Part shown: positions 1 through 7,070 of the stretch, in pieces | Layout of the letters: every line of letters begins with the position of its first letter | Numbering within the stretch: the first letter of the stretch is position 1 | Assembly: GCA_016699815.1 (NCBI GenBank) | Contig: CP065012.1 | Location: forward strand, 124,001-188,000 | Direction of reading: 5' to 3' | DNA length: 64,000 nt | Source of the DNA: Chitinophagaceae bacterium | Lineage (GTDB): Bacteria > Bacteroidota > Bacteroidia > Chitinophagales > Chitinophagaceae | Notes under the pieces: generated by a model | Seen by the model: the letters and a program-made list of their open reading frames with translations, nothing else | What the model was told of the DNA's origin: nothing | The model's database searches: none | Position numbers and translations under genes: made by a program

Positions 1-50
1 GTTCAACTATTTTACTGGGCAAAGCCGTAATTGAATTTGAATTTTTGTAA
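1..50 (+). CDS. C-terminal end of a protein entering from the left, possibly an outer-membrane beta-barrel
   Basis: An open frame runs from the window edge to a TAA at 48-50 and reads STILLGKAVIEFEFL at its end. The alternating hydrophobic pattern with aromatic residues near the terminus resembles the last strand of an outer-membrane barrel such as a TonB-dependent receptor. With 15 residues visible this is inference only. A good intrinsic terminator follows at 105-133, as expected at the end of a plus-strand transcription unit. Confidence 0.4.
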   Translation, partial: STILLGKAVIEFEFL

Positions 51-104
51 CTTATCTTATTTACCCTGTGCTAATTCAGTAAGGAAGCGTTTTAACAGTT
101 AATG

Positions 105-133
105 GCCAAAGTTTATACTTTGGCTTTTTTTTT
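105..133 (+). terminator. Rho-independent terminator
   Basis: Perfect 8-bp stem GCCAAAGT/ACTTTGGC (105-112 with 117-124), 4-nt loop, then nine T. It ends the transcript of the gene cut by the left window edge and separates it from the response regulator. Confidence 0.85.
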
Positions 134-268
134 GAATATTTATTTATAAGCCTGGTAGAAAAATCTGTTAATATTAAAATTATTTCTTGCTGGTTACAGG
201 TTTACACCCAATTTTGTAATTCCATTGGCGCTTACAGCAAAGTCCAATGCCCTAATCAAAATTATTTT

Positions 269-964
269 ATGGAACTTCTGATAGTAGATGATAACAAAAT
301 TGCACGAACAACTCTTCGGCAAATGGTTTCTCAAGTGAAGGAATTAACGGTTGCGGGTGAATGTGCAACTTCAATGGAAGCCTATAATTTTTTACAGGGA
401 AAAACCGTTGACTTACTATTGCTCGACATTGAAATGCCTGGCATGAACGGTTTAGAACTTACTCACTCACTGGGAAGCAATAGCCCGGTTATTGTATATA
501 CTACTTCAAAAAAAGAATATGCCACACAGGCATTTGACTTGAATGTTGCCGACTACCTGCTAAAACCTGTAAGCGTTCCCAGGTTTATTCAGGCAATAGA
601 AAAGGTAAAAGAGATTTTGGAAAGCAGGAAAGAAAAAGTAACCATGAGCGAAGAAGAATTTATTTTTATACGTGACTCTAATATAGTGCGCCGCTTAAAA
701 GTAGATGATATCCTGTATGCAGAGGCAATGGGTGATTACGTAAAACTGCATATTGGCCAAAAATATTTTGCCATTCACTGCACACTTAAAGCAGTGGAAA
801 GCCGCCTCTCCCCTGCTAAATTTATAAGGGTACACCGCTCCTATATTATTAATGTTGGCAAAGTTGAAACAATACAGGATGGGGCATTGGTTTTAAACGG
901 CAAACCCATTCCGGTAGCCGATGCTTACAGGTTGGCGCTTAACCTTAGGTTAAATATACTTTAA
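269..964 (+). CDS. LytTR-family response regulator (LytR/AlgR type)
   Basis: A two-component DNA-binding response regulator of 231 aa. Residues 1-120 form a receiver domain: acidic pair D7-D8, phosphoacceptor D53 in LLLLDIEMPGMNG, and the conserved Lys in YLLKPV. Residues from about 127 form a LytTR DNA-binding domain, with the typical segments GDYVKL and FIRVHRSYIIN. LytTR proteins bind pairs of imperfect direct repeats upstream of target promoters. It lies just upstream of a small membrane protein and a hybrid histidine kinase on the same strand. Three operator-like repeat pairs within 4 kb downstream (986-1014, 3608-3636, 4684-4712) are its probable targets. The domain assignment is secure; the regulon is inferred. 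Confidence 0.93.
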   Translation: MELLIVDDNKIARTTLRQMVSQVKELTVAGECATSMEAYNFLQGKTVDLLLLDIEMPGMNGLELTHSLGSNSPVIVYTTSKKEYATQAFDLNVADYLLKPVSVPRFIQAIEKVKEILESRKEKVTMSEEEFIFIRDSNIVRRLKVDDILYAEAMGDYVKLHIGQKYFAIHCTLKAVESRLSPAKFIRVHRSYIINVGKVETIQDGALVLNGKPIPVADAYRLALNLRLNIL

Positions 965-985
965 CCCAAGCAGCTTGTTATTTTT

Positions 986-1014
986 TCACCGATAGGTTTT
1001 CCTTAATCACCTAT
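986..1014 (+). promoter_or_regulatory. Candidate LytTR operator, site 1
   Basis: TCACCGAT (986-993) and TCACCTAT (1007-1014) are direct repeats 21 bp apart start to start, two helical turns. The second repeat begins 37 bp before the -7 box TAGGTTTG at 1044. Sites 2 and 3 upstream of 3691 and 4764 keep the same geometry. Confidence 0.65.
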
Positions 1015-1043
1015 TCGATACCTCAATTGTTTCTTAGCTATAT

Positions 1044-1051
1044 TAGGTTTG
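1044..1051 (+). promoter_or_regulatory. Bacteroidota -7 promoter box
   Basis: TAGGTTTG matches TAnnTTTG. It would drive the small membrane protein at 1099 and probably the histidine kinase at 1334. No clear -33 TTTG is present, consistent with an activator-dependent promoter served by the repeats at 986-1014. Confidence 0.5.
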
Positions 1052-1098
1052 CTATTGCTACTTACTCTGTAACAAAAAAACAACTCAGTAATACTGAA

Positions 1099-1302
1099 AT
1101 GAAAGCTAAACAAATTATCGAGTTATTTGTTTCTACTATAATACTGGTAATTTTATTCTATTGGCTTTTAAATATTATTGATCACCATGCTGTTCCAAGG
1201 CAACTCACACTTCCTATTGTTTTTATTATTGCAGATATTGTATTTCTTGCGGTATTTTTTGTTAAGCTTATTAAGCCGGACAAACAACAGCATAACCTGT
1301 AA
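1099..1302 (+). CDS. Small two-TM membrane protein of unknown function
   Basis: A 67-aa protein starting at ATG 1099. The frame is open upstream to a TTG at 1027, but the predicted promoter at 1044 argues for the ATG. It has two hydrophobic segments (about residues 8-25 and 38-58) separated by a short polar loop containing DHHAVPRQ, and a charged C-terminus. No family is recognised. Its position between the response regulator and the hybrid kinase, 31 bp before the kinase start, suggests co-transcription and a possible accessory role in that signalling system; this is inferred only from position. Confidence 0.6.
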   Translation: MKAKQIIELFVSTIILVILFYWLLNIIDHHAVPRQLTLPIVFIIADIVFLAVFFVKLIKPDKQQHNL

Positions 1303-1333
1303 TACGATTTAGCGTAAATTGCAGAAATAAATA

Positions 1334-3535
1334 TTGATGAACCGCTATTTAAGATATATCATACCGGTTGTTTTTATCATTGCCGTTTTACTCATTGTAT
1401 TTCTCCAGTTTATTTCCAACCGAAGTATCAACCGCCTGGTAAATGGCAATGAGGAAATGCTTAATGGTTTTGAAATCAATAATACTTTACGAAACCTCCA
1501 AAACGGGGTTTTGACTATGGAGAGCAAAGTAAAAGGTACGGTAATTCGTGGAGCTGAAATTAACGATGGACATATTGCAAATGAAATTAGCAGCCTAAAC
1601 AAAATGCTCGATAGTTTATCCAAAATGCCGGGCAGTAACTTAATATTGCCCCAATTAGCAATGTTAAGGGATTTAGTGAACCGCAAAATCAATACAGATA
1701 CCCAAATACTCGACACTTTCCGGCTTAGCGGAAAAGTTTTTGCCGAAAATATAGTTAAATCAAATAAGGATAAACAACTTACCGATTCTATTCGTTTTGT
1801 TTGCAATCAAATAGACGGCTTACACCGTAATAAAGTTATTGCGGCTATGAAAGAAGCCGATTATAACGGGTTGCAGGCAAAAACATTGGGAAGAATTATT
1901 GCCATCATTGCCATTTTGGCTTCGCTATTCACTTTTACTTATATCGCCTTTAAAGTAAAGGAGCAGCAAAAACTTATTGACCGCTTAAACATTTCCGAAA
2001 AAAAAGCAAATACTGCTGTTAAAATTAAAGAGAACTTTCTTTCCAACATGAGCCATGAAATTCGCACCCCAATGAATGCCATTTTGGGTTTTACTGCATT
2101 GCTGTATAAAAAACAAATGGATGAAAGTTCTAAAGAATATTTACAAGCCATAAAAGTATCGGGCGATAATCTGCTCACCATCATCAATGATATACTTGAC
2201 CTATCAAAAATTGAGTCAGGCATGATGCGGATAGAAAAAGCGCCTTTCAAAATACGAGAAGTAATTAATACGATTAAAGATATGCTGAGCAATAAGGCCG
2301 TTGAAAAAAATATTTCACTACAAATAAAATCAGATGACAACATACCGGAAATATTAGAAGGTGATGCAGTAAAGCTTACACAAATTTTAGTAAACCTTGT
2401 GGGTAATGCAATAAAATTCACCAGTAAAGGAATGGTAAGTGTTCAACTATTAAATAAAGGTTTTCAAAAACATAATTTCTTATTGGGTATTATTGTTTCC
2501 GATACCGGAATGGGTATTGAAAAAATGCAGCAAACTCAAATTTTTGAACGTTTTCAGCAGGCAGACGATACTATTACAAGGCAGTATGGCGGAACGGGAC
2601 TTGGGCTTTCCATTGTAAAAGACCTTGTACAATTGCAAAACGGAACTATAAATGTGGAAAGTGAAATTGGCAAAGGCTCCTCTTTTATACTTAGCATCCC
2701 CTATACAATTTCCAGAATGCAAACTCATACAACTGCTCCCTTTACAGGGCAAACTGGTAACCCGTTTATCATTTTTGAGAATAAACGCATTCTTATAGCT
2801 GAGGATAATGAAATAAATCAATTGTTATTAAAACATTTACTTAAAGAATGGAACCTGGATTATGATATAGCTTTGAATGGAAATGAAGCAATTGAATTGC
2901 TCACACAAAAGAATTTTGACCTTATTTTAATGGACTTACAAATGCCCGAAATGGACGGCTACACTGCTACAAAGCATATAAGGGAAGTAATGCATTTAAA
3001 AATCCCGATTATTGCCATTACTGCCCATGCAATGGCTGGTGAAAGAGAAAAATGCATGGGTTTTGGTATGAACGAATATATTTCAAAACCTTTAAGAGAA
3101 ACTGAATTATTGAACCTCATCCTGTATTTTATTGGCAAACAAACTACGGAAATGCCGAATGTTATGAAACGTAACACAATACCCCAATTTTCATTTGCTT
3201 ATATCCAACTTGATTATTTAAAGGAACTGAGCCAGGGCAATATTGCATTTGAAAAAGAAGTAACCAGCCAGTTTATAGAGGCTTTACCAAATGCACTATC
3301 AGTAATAAAAAGTGCATGGGAGTGCAATAACCTGGAAGCAATAAGGCAGCAGGCACATAATTTTAAAACCACAATTTCTATTTTTGGCCTCAATGAAAAA
3401 CTCAATCCCTGGTTGGACTATTTAGAGCAGGGCAATCTTTCCCAGGAACTATTTACGCTATACTTTAATCCTCTTCATGAGTTTTGCTCTAAAGCACTCG
3501 ATGAAGCCAGGCAGTTTTACCAAAGCTTCAGCTAA
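1334..3535 (+). CDS. Hybrid sensor histidine kinase with receiver and HPt domains
   Basis: A 733-aa inner-membrane phosphorelay kinase. TM1 is at about residues 8-26, followed by an extracytoplasmic helical sensor (about 30-180, CHASE3-like in size and helicity, not confirmed) and TM2 at about 185-205. Then come HisKA with phosphoacceptor H241 in SHEIRTPMNA, HATPase_c with the N box NLVGNAIKF and glycine-rich GTGLGLSIV, a receiver domain with D534 in LILMDLQMPEMDG, and a C-terminal HPt domain with H675 in QQAHNFKT. The His-Asp-His chain in one protein leaves one step to an external receiver; the LytTR regulator at 269-964 is the obvious candidate. Two ATGs are adjacent at 1334 and 1337. The sensed signal is unknown. 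Confidence 0.93.
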   Translation: MMNRYLRYIIPVVFIIAVLLIVFLQFISNRSINRLVNGNEEMLNGFEINNTLRNLQNGVLTMESKVKGTVIRGAEINDGHIANEISSLNKMLDSLSKMPGSNLILPQLAMLRDLVNRKINTDTQILDTFRLSGKVFAENIVKSNKDKQLTDSIRFVCNQIDGLHRNKVIAAMKEADYNGLQAKTLGRIIAIIAILASLFTFTYIAFKVKEQQKLIDRLNISEKKANTAVKIKENFLSNMSHEIRTPMNAILGFTALLYKKQMDESSKEYLQAIKVSGDNLLTIINDILDLSKIESGMMRIEKAPFKIREVINTIKDMLSNKAVEKNISLQIKSDDNIPEILEGDAVKLTQILVNLVGNAIKFTSKGMVSVQLLNKGFQKHNFLLGIIVSDTGMGIEKMQQTQIFERFQQADDTITRQYGGTGLGLSIVKDLVQLQNGTINVESEIGKGSSFILSIPYTISRMQTHTTAPFTGQTGNPFIIFENKRILIAEDNEINQLLLKHLLKEWNLDYDIALNGNEAIELLTQKNFDLILMDLQMPEMDGYTATKHIREVMHLKIPIIAITAHAMAGEREKCMGFGMNEYISKPLRETELLNLILYFIGKQTTEMPNVMKRNTIPQFSFAYIQLDYLKELSQGNIAFEKEVTSQFIEALPNALSVIKSAWECNNLEAIRQQAHNFKTTISIFGLNEKLNPWLDYLEQGNLSQELFTLYFNPLHEFCSKALDEARQFYQSFS

Positions 3536-3607
3536 TCCATCATTTCCAGCAGCCATTTCCATTAATTTATTACTTTTTAAAAAAAGTGTACATTGTTTAT
3601 TCCCTTT

Positions 3608-3636
3608 TCACCGATGGAAATTGCCCAATCACCTAT
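3608..3636 (+). promoter_or_regulatory. Candidate LytTR operator, site 2
   Basis: TCACCGAT (3608-3615) and TCACCTAT (3629-3636), identical 8-mers and identical 21-bp period to site 1, with a different 13-bp spacer. A -7-like box TAGGTTTA lies at 3666-3673, again 37 bp from the start of the proximal repeat. It sits in front of the gene at 3691. Confidence 0.65.
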
Positions 3637-3690
3637 TTATCAATTTAAAACTTTTTTGCCGGTTGTAGGTTTACACTACAAAGACAAAAA

Positions 3691-4200
3691 ATGATACATC
3701 AATCTTTGCTTCATCAATTTGATTATTCTATACCTGCAACTTCTGAAACTTATGCAGGTCCATTAAAAGTTTGTGGTAAAAAACTTGCAAGTCATTTGCC
3801 TTTGCTAAAAATGAAAATTGATTTTTTAACCGGCACAATGAGAATAGATGCAGACTGGCGTTTTATTGCCCGGGAAGAGTTGCATCACAATTCTGGTTTT
3901 TTCACAAATTACCGGGAAAGAGTAATGATTGAAGCCATTATAAACTCATCAATTGAAATTAACCTGGCAGGAAATATATGTGATGGGCTTTTATTTCCAG
4001 TTGAAGGTAAAATAAATGATGGCAGTATTATATGTTCCTGTACCGGCATGATTATTTTGGAAGCTGGCTGCAATAATAATATTATACATTTAAATACCTG
4101 GATGTTGAATATTTACCTCTATAATGCACTGGAAGAAAATTTTGAAATTAAACTAAAACTTCCGCTGTATTACGCTTCCGTTTCTTCTCACAATAACTAA
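3691..4200 (+). CDS. Hypothetical protein, candidate LytTR regulon member
   Basis: A 169-aa protein that I do not recognise. It has no signal peptide or clear membrane segment, and the predicted content is mostly beta strand with a segment IDADWRFIAREEL near the middle and a C-terminal strand-rich part. ATG 3691 lies about 18 bp after the -7-like box at 3666-3673, and the operator-like direct repeat (site 2) lies directly upstream. It is monocistronic in appearance, 155 bp after the kinase. A cytoplasmic effector of the upstream signalling system is possible but unproven. Confidence 0.7.
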   Translation: MIHQSLLHQFDYSIPATSETYAGPLKVCGKKLASHLPLLKMKIDFLTGTMRIDADWRFIAREELHHNSGFFTNYRERVMIEAIINSSIEINLAGNICDGLLFPVEGKINDGSIICSCTGMIILEAGCNNNIIHLNTWMLNIYLYNALEENFEIKLKLPLYYASVSSHNN

Positions 4201-4232
4201 ACATATATTTTTAAACAATCAAAATTAGAACA

Positions 4233-4592
4233 ATGAAAAAAGTAATCTTTGCAGCAATAGCCTTAATGGGTTTAAGTACCGCAGGCCTTGCACAAACCAG
4301 CACAGCAGCCAAAACACAACCGGCAAAAATGCAGGTACCCAAAAAAGTAAGCGCAGCACAGGCGCTACAAAGTAAAGTTGCCACAGTGCATAAAACCACT
4401 CCCTCTTCTGCACCCGCCCAGGTAAAGCAGGTGGCAAGCAAAACCATCGCAAAAAATGCTGCAGCACCGGTTAAAAAAGATGGCACTCCAGACAGGCGCT
4501 ATAAAGCCAATAAAAGGCTGGCAAAAAATCATCACATGAAAAAAAATGGCACTCCAGACAAAAGGTTTAAAGAAAACAAACAACCGAGTTGA
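4233..4592 (+). CDS. Small secreted basic protein with KK(D/N)GTPD repeats
   Basis: A 119-aa protein with a signal peptide of about 20 residues (MKKVIFAAIALMGLSTAGLA, then QTS). The middle is low-complexity, rich in Ala, Lys, Gln and Thr. The C-terminal third carries two copies of KK(D/N)GTPD(R/K)R(Y/F)K(A/E)NK, 22 residues apart. This motif recurs, as I recall, in small exported proteins of Chitinophagaceae and related Bacteroidota, without known function. The mature protein is strongly basic, so binding of nucleic acid or anionic envelope polymers is conceivable. It starts 32 bp after the preceding gene and is followed by a strong terminator. Confidence 0.8.
   Translation: MKKVIFAAIALMGLSTAGLAQTSTAAKTQPAKMQVPKKVSAAQALQSKVATVHKTTPSSAPAQVKQVASKTIAKNAAAPVKKDGTPDRRYKANKRLAKNHHMKKNGTPDKRFKENKQPS
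4473..4580 (+). repeat. Two in-frame copies of the GTPD motif
   Basis: Unit 1 at 4473-4514 and unit 2 at 4539-4580, 66 bp (22 codons) apart. The core ATGGCACTCCAGACA is identical in both while flanking codons differ, so the protein motif is conserved in both copies. Confidence 0.85.
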
Positions 4593-4613
4593 TGTTTGCC
4601 TCCAATCGCAAAG

Positions 4614-4644
4614 GCCCTGTGAGAAATTTTCGCAGGGCTTTTTT
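4614..4644 (+). terminator. Rho-independent terminator
   Basis: 8-bp stem GCCCTGTG/CGCAGGGC (one G-U pair) followed by TTTTTT. It ends the transcript of the GTPD-repeat gene. Confidence 0.85.
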
Positions 4645-4683
4645 AATTAGTTTAGGCAATAGCCAAAACACCAATATAGCGTA

Positions 4684-4712
4684 TTATCTATATTTTATGC
4701 CGTTTCGCCGAT
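4684..4712 (+). promoter_or_regulatory. Candidate LytTR operator, site 3
   Basis: TTATCTAT (4684-4691) and TCGCCGAT (4705-4712) resemble the two half-sites of sites 1 and 2 in swapped order, with the same 21-bp period. They lie 36 bp before a perfect -7 box at 4741. More degenerate than sites 1 and 2. Confidence 0.45.
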
Positions 4713-4740
4713 TAGTATATATTTTTAATTTACCCAATTA

Positions 4741-4748
4741 TAGCTTTG
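4741..4748 (+). promoter_or_regulatory. Bacteroidota -7 promoter box
   Basis: TAGCTTTG matches TAnnTTTG perfectly and lies 15 bp before the ATG at 4764, giving a very short leader. Confidence 0.55.
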
Positions 4749-4763
4749 TAAAAAAATGAGATT

Positions 4764-5345
4764 ATGAAACACGTCAATTTAATTATCGTGGTTTGTTTTG
4801 CCCTCATAAATTCTTGTGTAGCACAAAACAAGCCCGATTTCAGGAACTTTCAATGGGGTGATTCTATTGAAAAAGTACAAAGCGGTGAAGCAGCTCAAAA
4901 TGTATTAAAAGATAACGACGATATGTTGCAATATAAAGACCAGCTGGGAGGTTTCACTTGTGATGTAATGTATATTTTTAATGAAAACAATAAGCTGATA
5001 AGTGGCAATTACAGGTTTAGCAAAAAATATTCAAATATGCAACTCTATGTGCAGGATTACAATTCATTTAAATATTTGCTCATGCAAAAGTATGGCAAAC
5101 CTGCACTGGACCAGGAAAACTGGAGCACTAAAGCAACACCCGGAAATAGCAATGCAACTGTAGGGCAGGCAATTGCCGATGGTACCCTTTCTTTAATTAC
5201 AGAATGGCATACGGACCGAAGTACCATACAAATAATGCTCAACCATAATGGCAACCAACCACTTTTGCAAATATATTATACAGCTAAAACCTTAAATGAA
5301 ATGGAAAATAAAGCAGCGATGCAAAAAGCATTAATCAAACTTTAG
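4764..5345 (+). CDS. Exported hypothetical protein
   Basis: A 193-aa protein with an N-terminal signal sequence. The hydrophobic stretch ends in INSCVAQ, which could be cut by signal peptidase I after VAQ or be a poor lipobox at the Cys. The mature part opens with DFRNFQWGDSIEKVQ, a pattern seen in small exported proteins that begin with a WG(D/S)s segment, followed by alternating strands and one long helix at the end. No function is assigned. It has its own promoter with a weak copy of the LytTR repeat, so it may belong to the same regulon as the gene at 3691. Confidence 0.7.
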   Translation: MKHVNLIIVVCFALINSCVAQNKPDFRNFQWGDSIEKVQSGEAAQNVLKDNDDMLQYKDQLGGFTCDVMYIFNENNKLISGNYRFSKKYSNMQLYVQDYNSFKYLLMQKYGKPALDQENWSTKATPGNSNATVGQAIADGTLSLITEWHTDRSTIQIMLNHNGNQPLLQIYYTAKTLNEMENKAAMQKALIKL

Positions 5346-5462
5346 AAAAGCAGAAATAGTAATTGCAGCCCTGGTTTTGTTTGAATTTGCCAATGATTGA
5401 AGCAAAAAGCAGCAATTACTTTAACCCACAATTATATTTATAAAATTTTAAAAAATCTTATC

Positions 5463-6044
5463 ATGAAAAAGTTAATACTGTCAATTATCGTTACTTTTTT
5501 TTACGCATCTCTTGTATATGCACAAACCGAATCTGTTTTAAAAAGCGAAATAAAAACCAATAAAACTGCTAAAAAAATTTATAAAGATAAAAAAAGGCAA
5601 GATAGAAAAGAACTGAGAGCTTTAGAGGGTACAAAAGTAAGTGAACAGGCTTTGCAACAGTTTACCCGTGATTTTGGGAATCTGCCTGTATTAAAAGCAT
5701 ATAGAAGTTACAATTTTGATGAAATTACCTTTGTACAAAATGGTATACAATCAAAAGCATATTATGATGGAGATGCTCAACTCGTTGGCACAACGCATAC
5801 TATAGCCTATACCAATTTGCCCGCCAATGCACAAAAAAAAATCAATAAGCTGTATAAGGCATACAAAGTAATGGAGGTAATACTCTTTGATGACAATGAA
5901 GCCAATGAATCTGATATTTGGTTTTACAATACCAGGTTTAATGATGCAGACTCCTATTTTGTAAGGTTGCAAAATGCCAATAAAAGAATAATTGTGCAGG
6001 TAGATCTGAACGGCGATATAAGCTATTTCGCTTCTTTAAAGTAA
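5463..6044 (+). CDS. Secreted PepSY-like hypothetical protein
   Basis: A 193-aa exported protein. ATG 5463 gives a signal peptide (MKKLILSIIVTFFYASLVYA); an upstream in-frame TTG at 5397 would bury it, so the ATG was chosen. A Lys-rich helical segment follows (residues about 25-60). The C-terminal half has the order strand, FD(E)ITFVQNG, AYYDGDAQLVGT, then a helix LPANAQKKINKLYKAYKVMEVILF and a closing strand pair ending DLNGDISYF. That resembles the PepSY-like/beta-lactamase-inhibitor-like fold common in Bacteroidota secreted proteins. Function is unknown. A terminator follows at 6095. Confidence 0.75.
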   Translation: MKKLILSIIVTFFYASLVYAQTESVLKSEIKTNKTAKKIYKDKKRQDRKELRALEGTKVSEQALQQFTRDFGNLPVLKAYRSYNFDEITFVQNGIQSKAYYDGDAQLVGTTHTIAYTNLPANAQKKINKLYKAYKVMEVILFDDNEANESDIWFYNTRFNDADSYFVRLQNANKRIIVQVDLNGDISYFASLK

Positions 6045-6094
6045 GCGGCATTTTTTTTTATTCAGGGAAAGGGATAATCAATAATGGGTAAAAG

Positions 6095-6123
6095 CTGCAA
6101 GTTTAAAACACTTGCAGTTTTTT
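6095..6123 (+). terminator. Rho-independent terminator
   Basis: 8-bp perfect stem CTGCAAGT/ACTTGCAG with a 7-nt loop, followed by six T. Confidence 0.85.
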
Positions 6124-6314
6124 GTATAAAATATTTGCAGATCTTCTTCATAAACAAAACGGAAAGTATACACAAGGGCAGGCACTACCTTACCAGTTCT
6201 TTACCTTTAAAAAAAGCTATTGCTAAGGGTTATTAAGCTATTCATCTTGCTAAAATACCTATTATAACATTTTTTATATTAAATAAAAAAATAGCTTTAT
6301 TGTTGAAAATAATT

Positions 6315-6923
6315 ATGAAAAGTCTAAAACTATATACAATGAAATACAATACAGGCAAAAGTTTTTTCTGTATTTTATTTGCAGGGCTTTTTCTATCTGG
6401 ATGTACCATATCCAGCCATCCAGAAAAAGCCACCGCTGTTAATTTTGCCGCTTATAAATCCTTTGCATGGGCTGTTGCTGCAACGGCACAAATAGCAGAC
6501 AGGTTAGATAACGATATCATAGATAACAATATTAAAAACTCAGTAAGCCGTCAATTAATACAAAAGGGCTGGTTGGAAACATCATTCAACCCCGATGTAT
6601 GGCTCGACTATACCATTGCCGTAGATAAAGGCAGCCGTAAGGAAACGGAACCGGTTTACCGATATCCACACACTCAGTATTTTTTTGGGCGGAGGAGAAT
6701 TTACAGTATATAGGATCCCGGCGCTTTAGTTGGCTATCGCTCCCAAAATGTACCATTTAAAACCGGCGAATTGCCCATAAATATGATGGATGCAAAAACC
6801 AATAAGCTTATTTGGCAAGGTTGGGCAAAAGGAGAAATCAATTCTTTGCATGTTACCTCTAAAGATGTGGATACCCGGGTGAAATCTATTTTTAAAAAAT
6901 TTGATTACCCTGAAACTAGCTAG
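6315..6923 (+). pseudogene. DUF4136 lipoprotein gene disrupted by stop/compensating indels
   Basis: The N-terminal part (ATG 6315 or 6339) has a lipoprotein signal with lipobox LSGC and a DUF4136-like body (YKSFAWA near the start, DVWLDYTIAV in the middle). It hits TAG at 6711-6713. The same frame then continues with a clear DUF4136 C-terminus: MMDAKTNKLIWQGWAKGEI, and VKSIFKKF before the final TAG at 6921. Between about 6688 and 6713 the next frame reads GGGEFTVYR, which fits the family's Gly-rich turn better. An extra G near 6688 and a lost G near 6713 would explain the sequence. DUF4136 proteins are outer-membrane-associated lipoproteins of unknown role. Either a pseudogene or a local sequence error. 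Confidence 0.8.
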
Positions 6924-6950
6924 CAAGAACTTTTGAAAAGCATGAGAGGT

Positions 6951-6980
6951 AAAAGCTCCGTAATAATGCGGGGCTTTTTT
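6951..6980 (+). terminator. Rho-independent terminator
   Basis: AAAAGCTCCG/CGGGGCTTTT stem (one G-U pair), 8-nt loop, continuing into six T. It follows the DUF4136 reading frame and shows that the long 5' extension of the next open frame (to 6933) is not the real start. Confidence 0.85.
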
Positions 6981-7070
6981 ATATTAATTAGTGTAATGTA
7001 TATTGATTTTGCTTTTACAAACTTGTTTCTACCTGCCAATTGCACTAACTTGCCGCTATTGCAATCTCAT

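Noticed and set aside
1027..1098. TTG start giving 24 more residues to the small membrane protein
   Set aside because: It would place the start upstream of the -7 box at 1044; ATG 1099 fits the promoter and the TM pattern better.
3477..3668. 63-aa plus-strand frame
   Set aside because: Overlaps the end of the histidine kinase in another frame, is low-complexity, and spans the operator repeats at 3608-3636.
4211..4486. Minus-strand 91-aa hydrophobic frame
   Set aside because: It is the complement of the Ala/Lys-rich GTPD gene, whose codons give hydrophobic antisense frames; no start or family support.
6933..7070. 46-residue N-terminal extension of the acyl-CoA carboxylase
   Set aside because: Reads through the terminator hairpin at 6951-6980; the conserved protein starts at ATG 7071.
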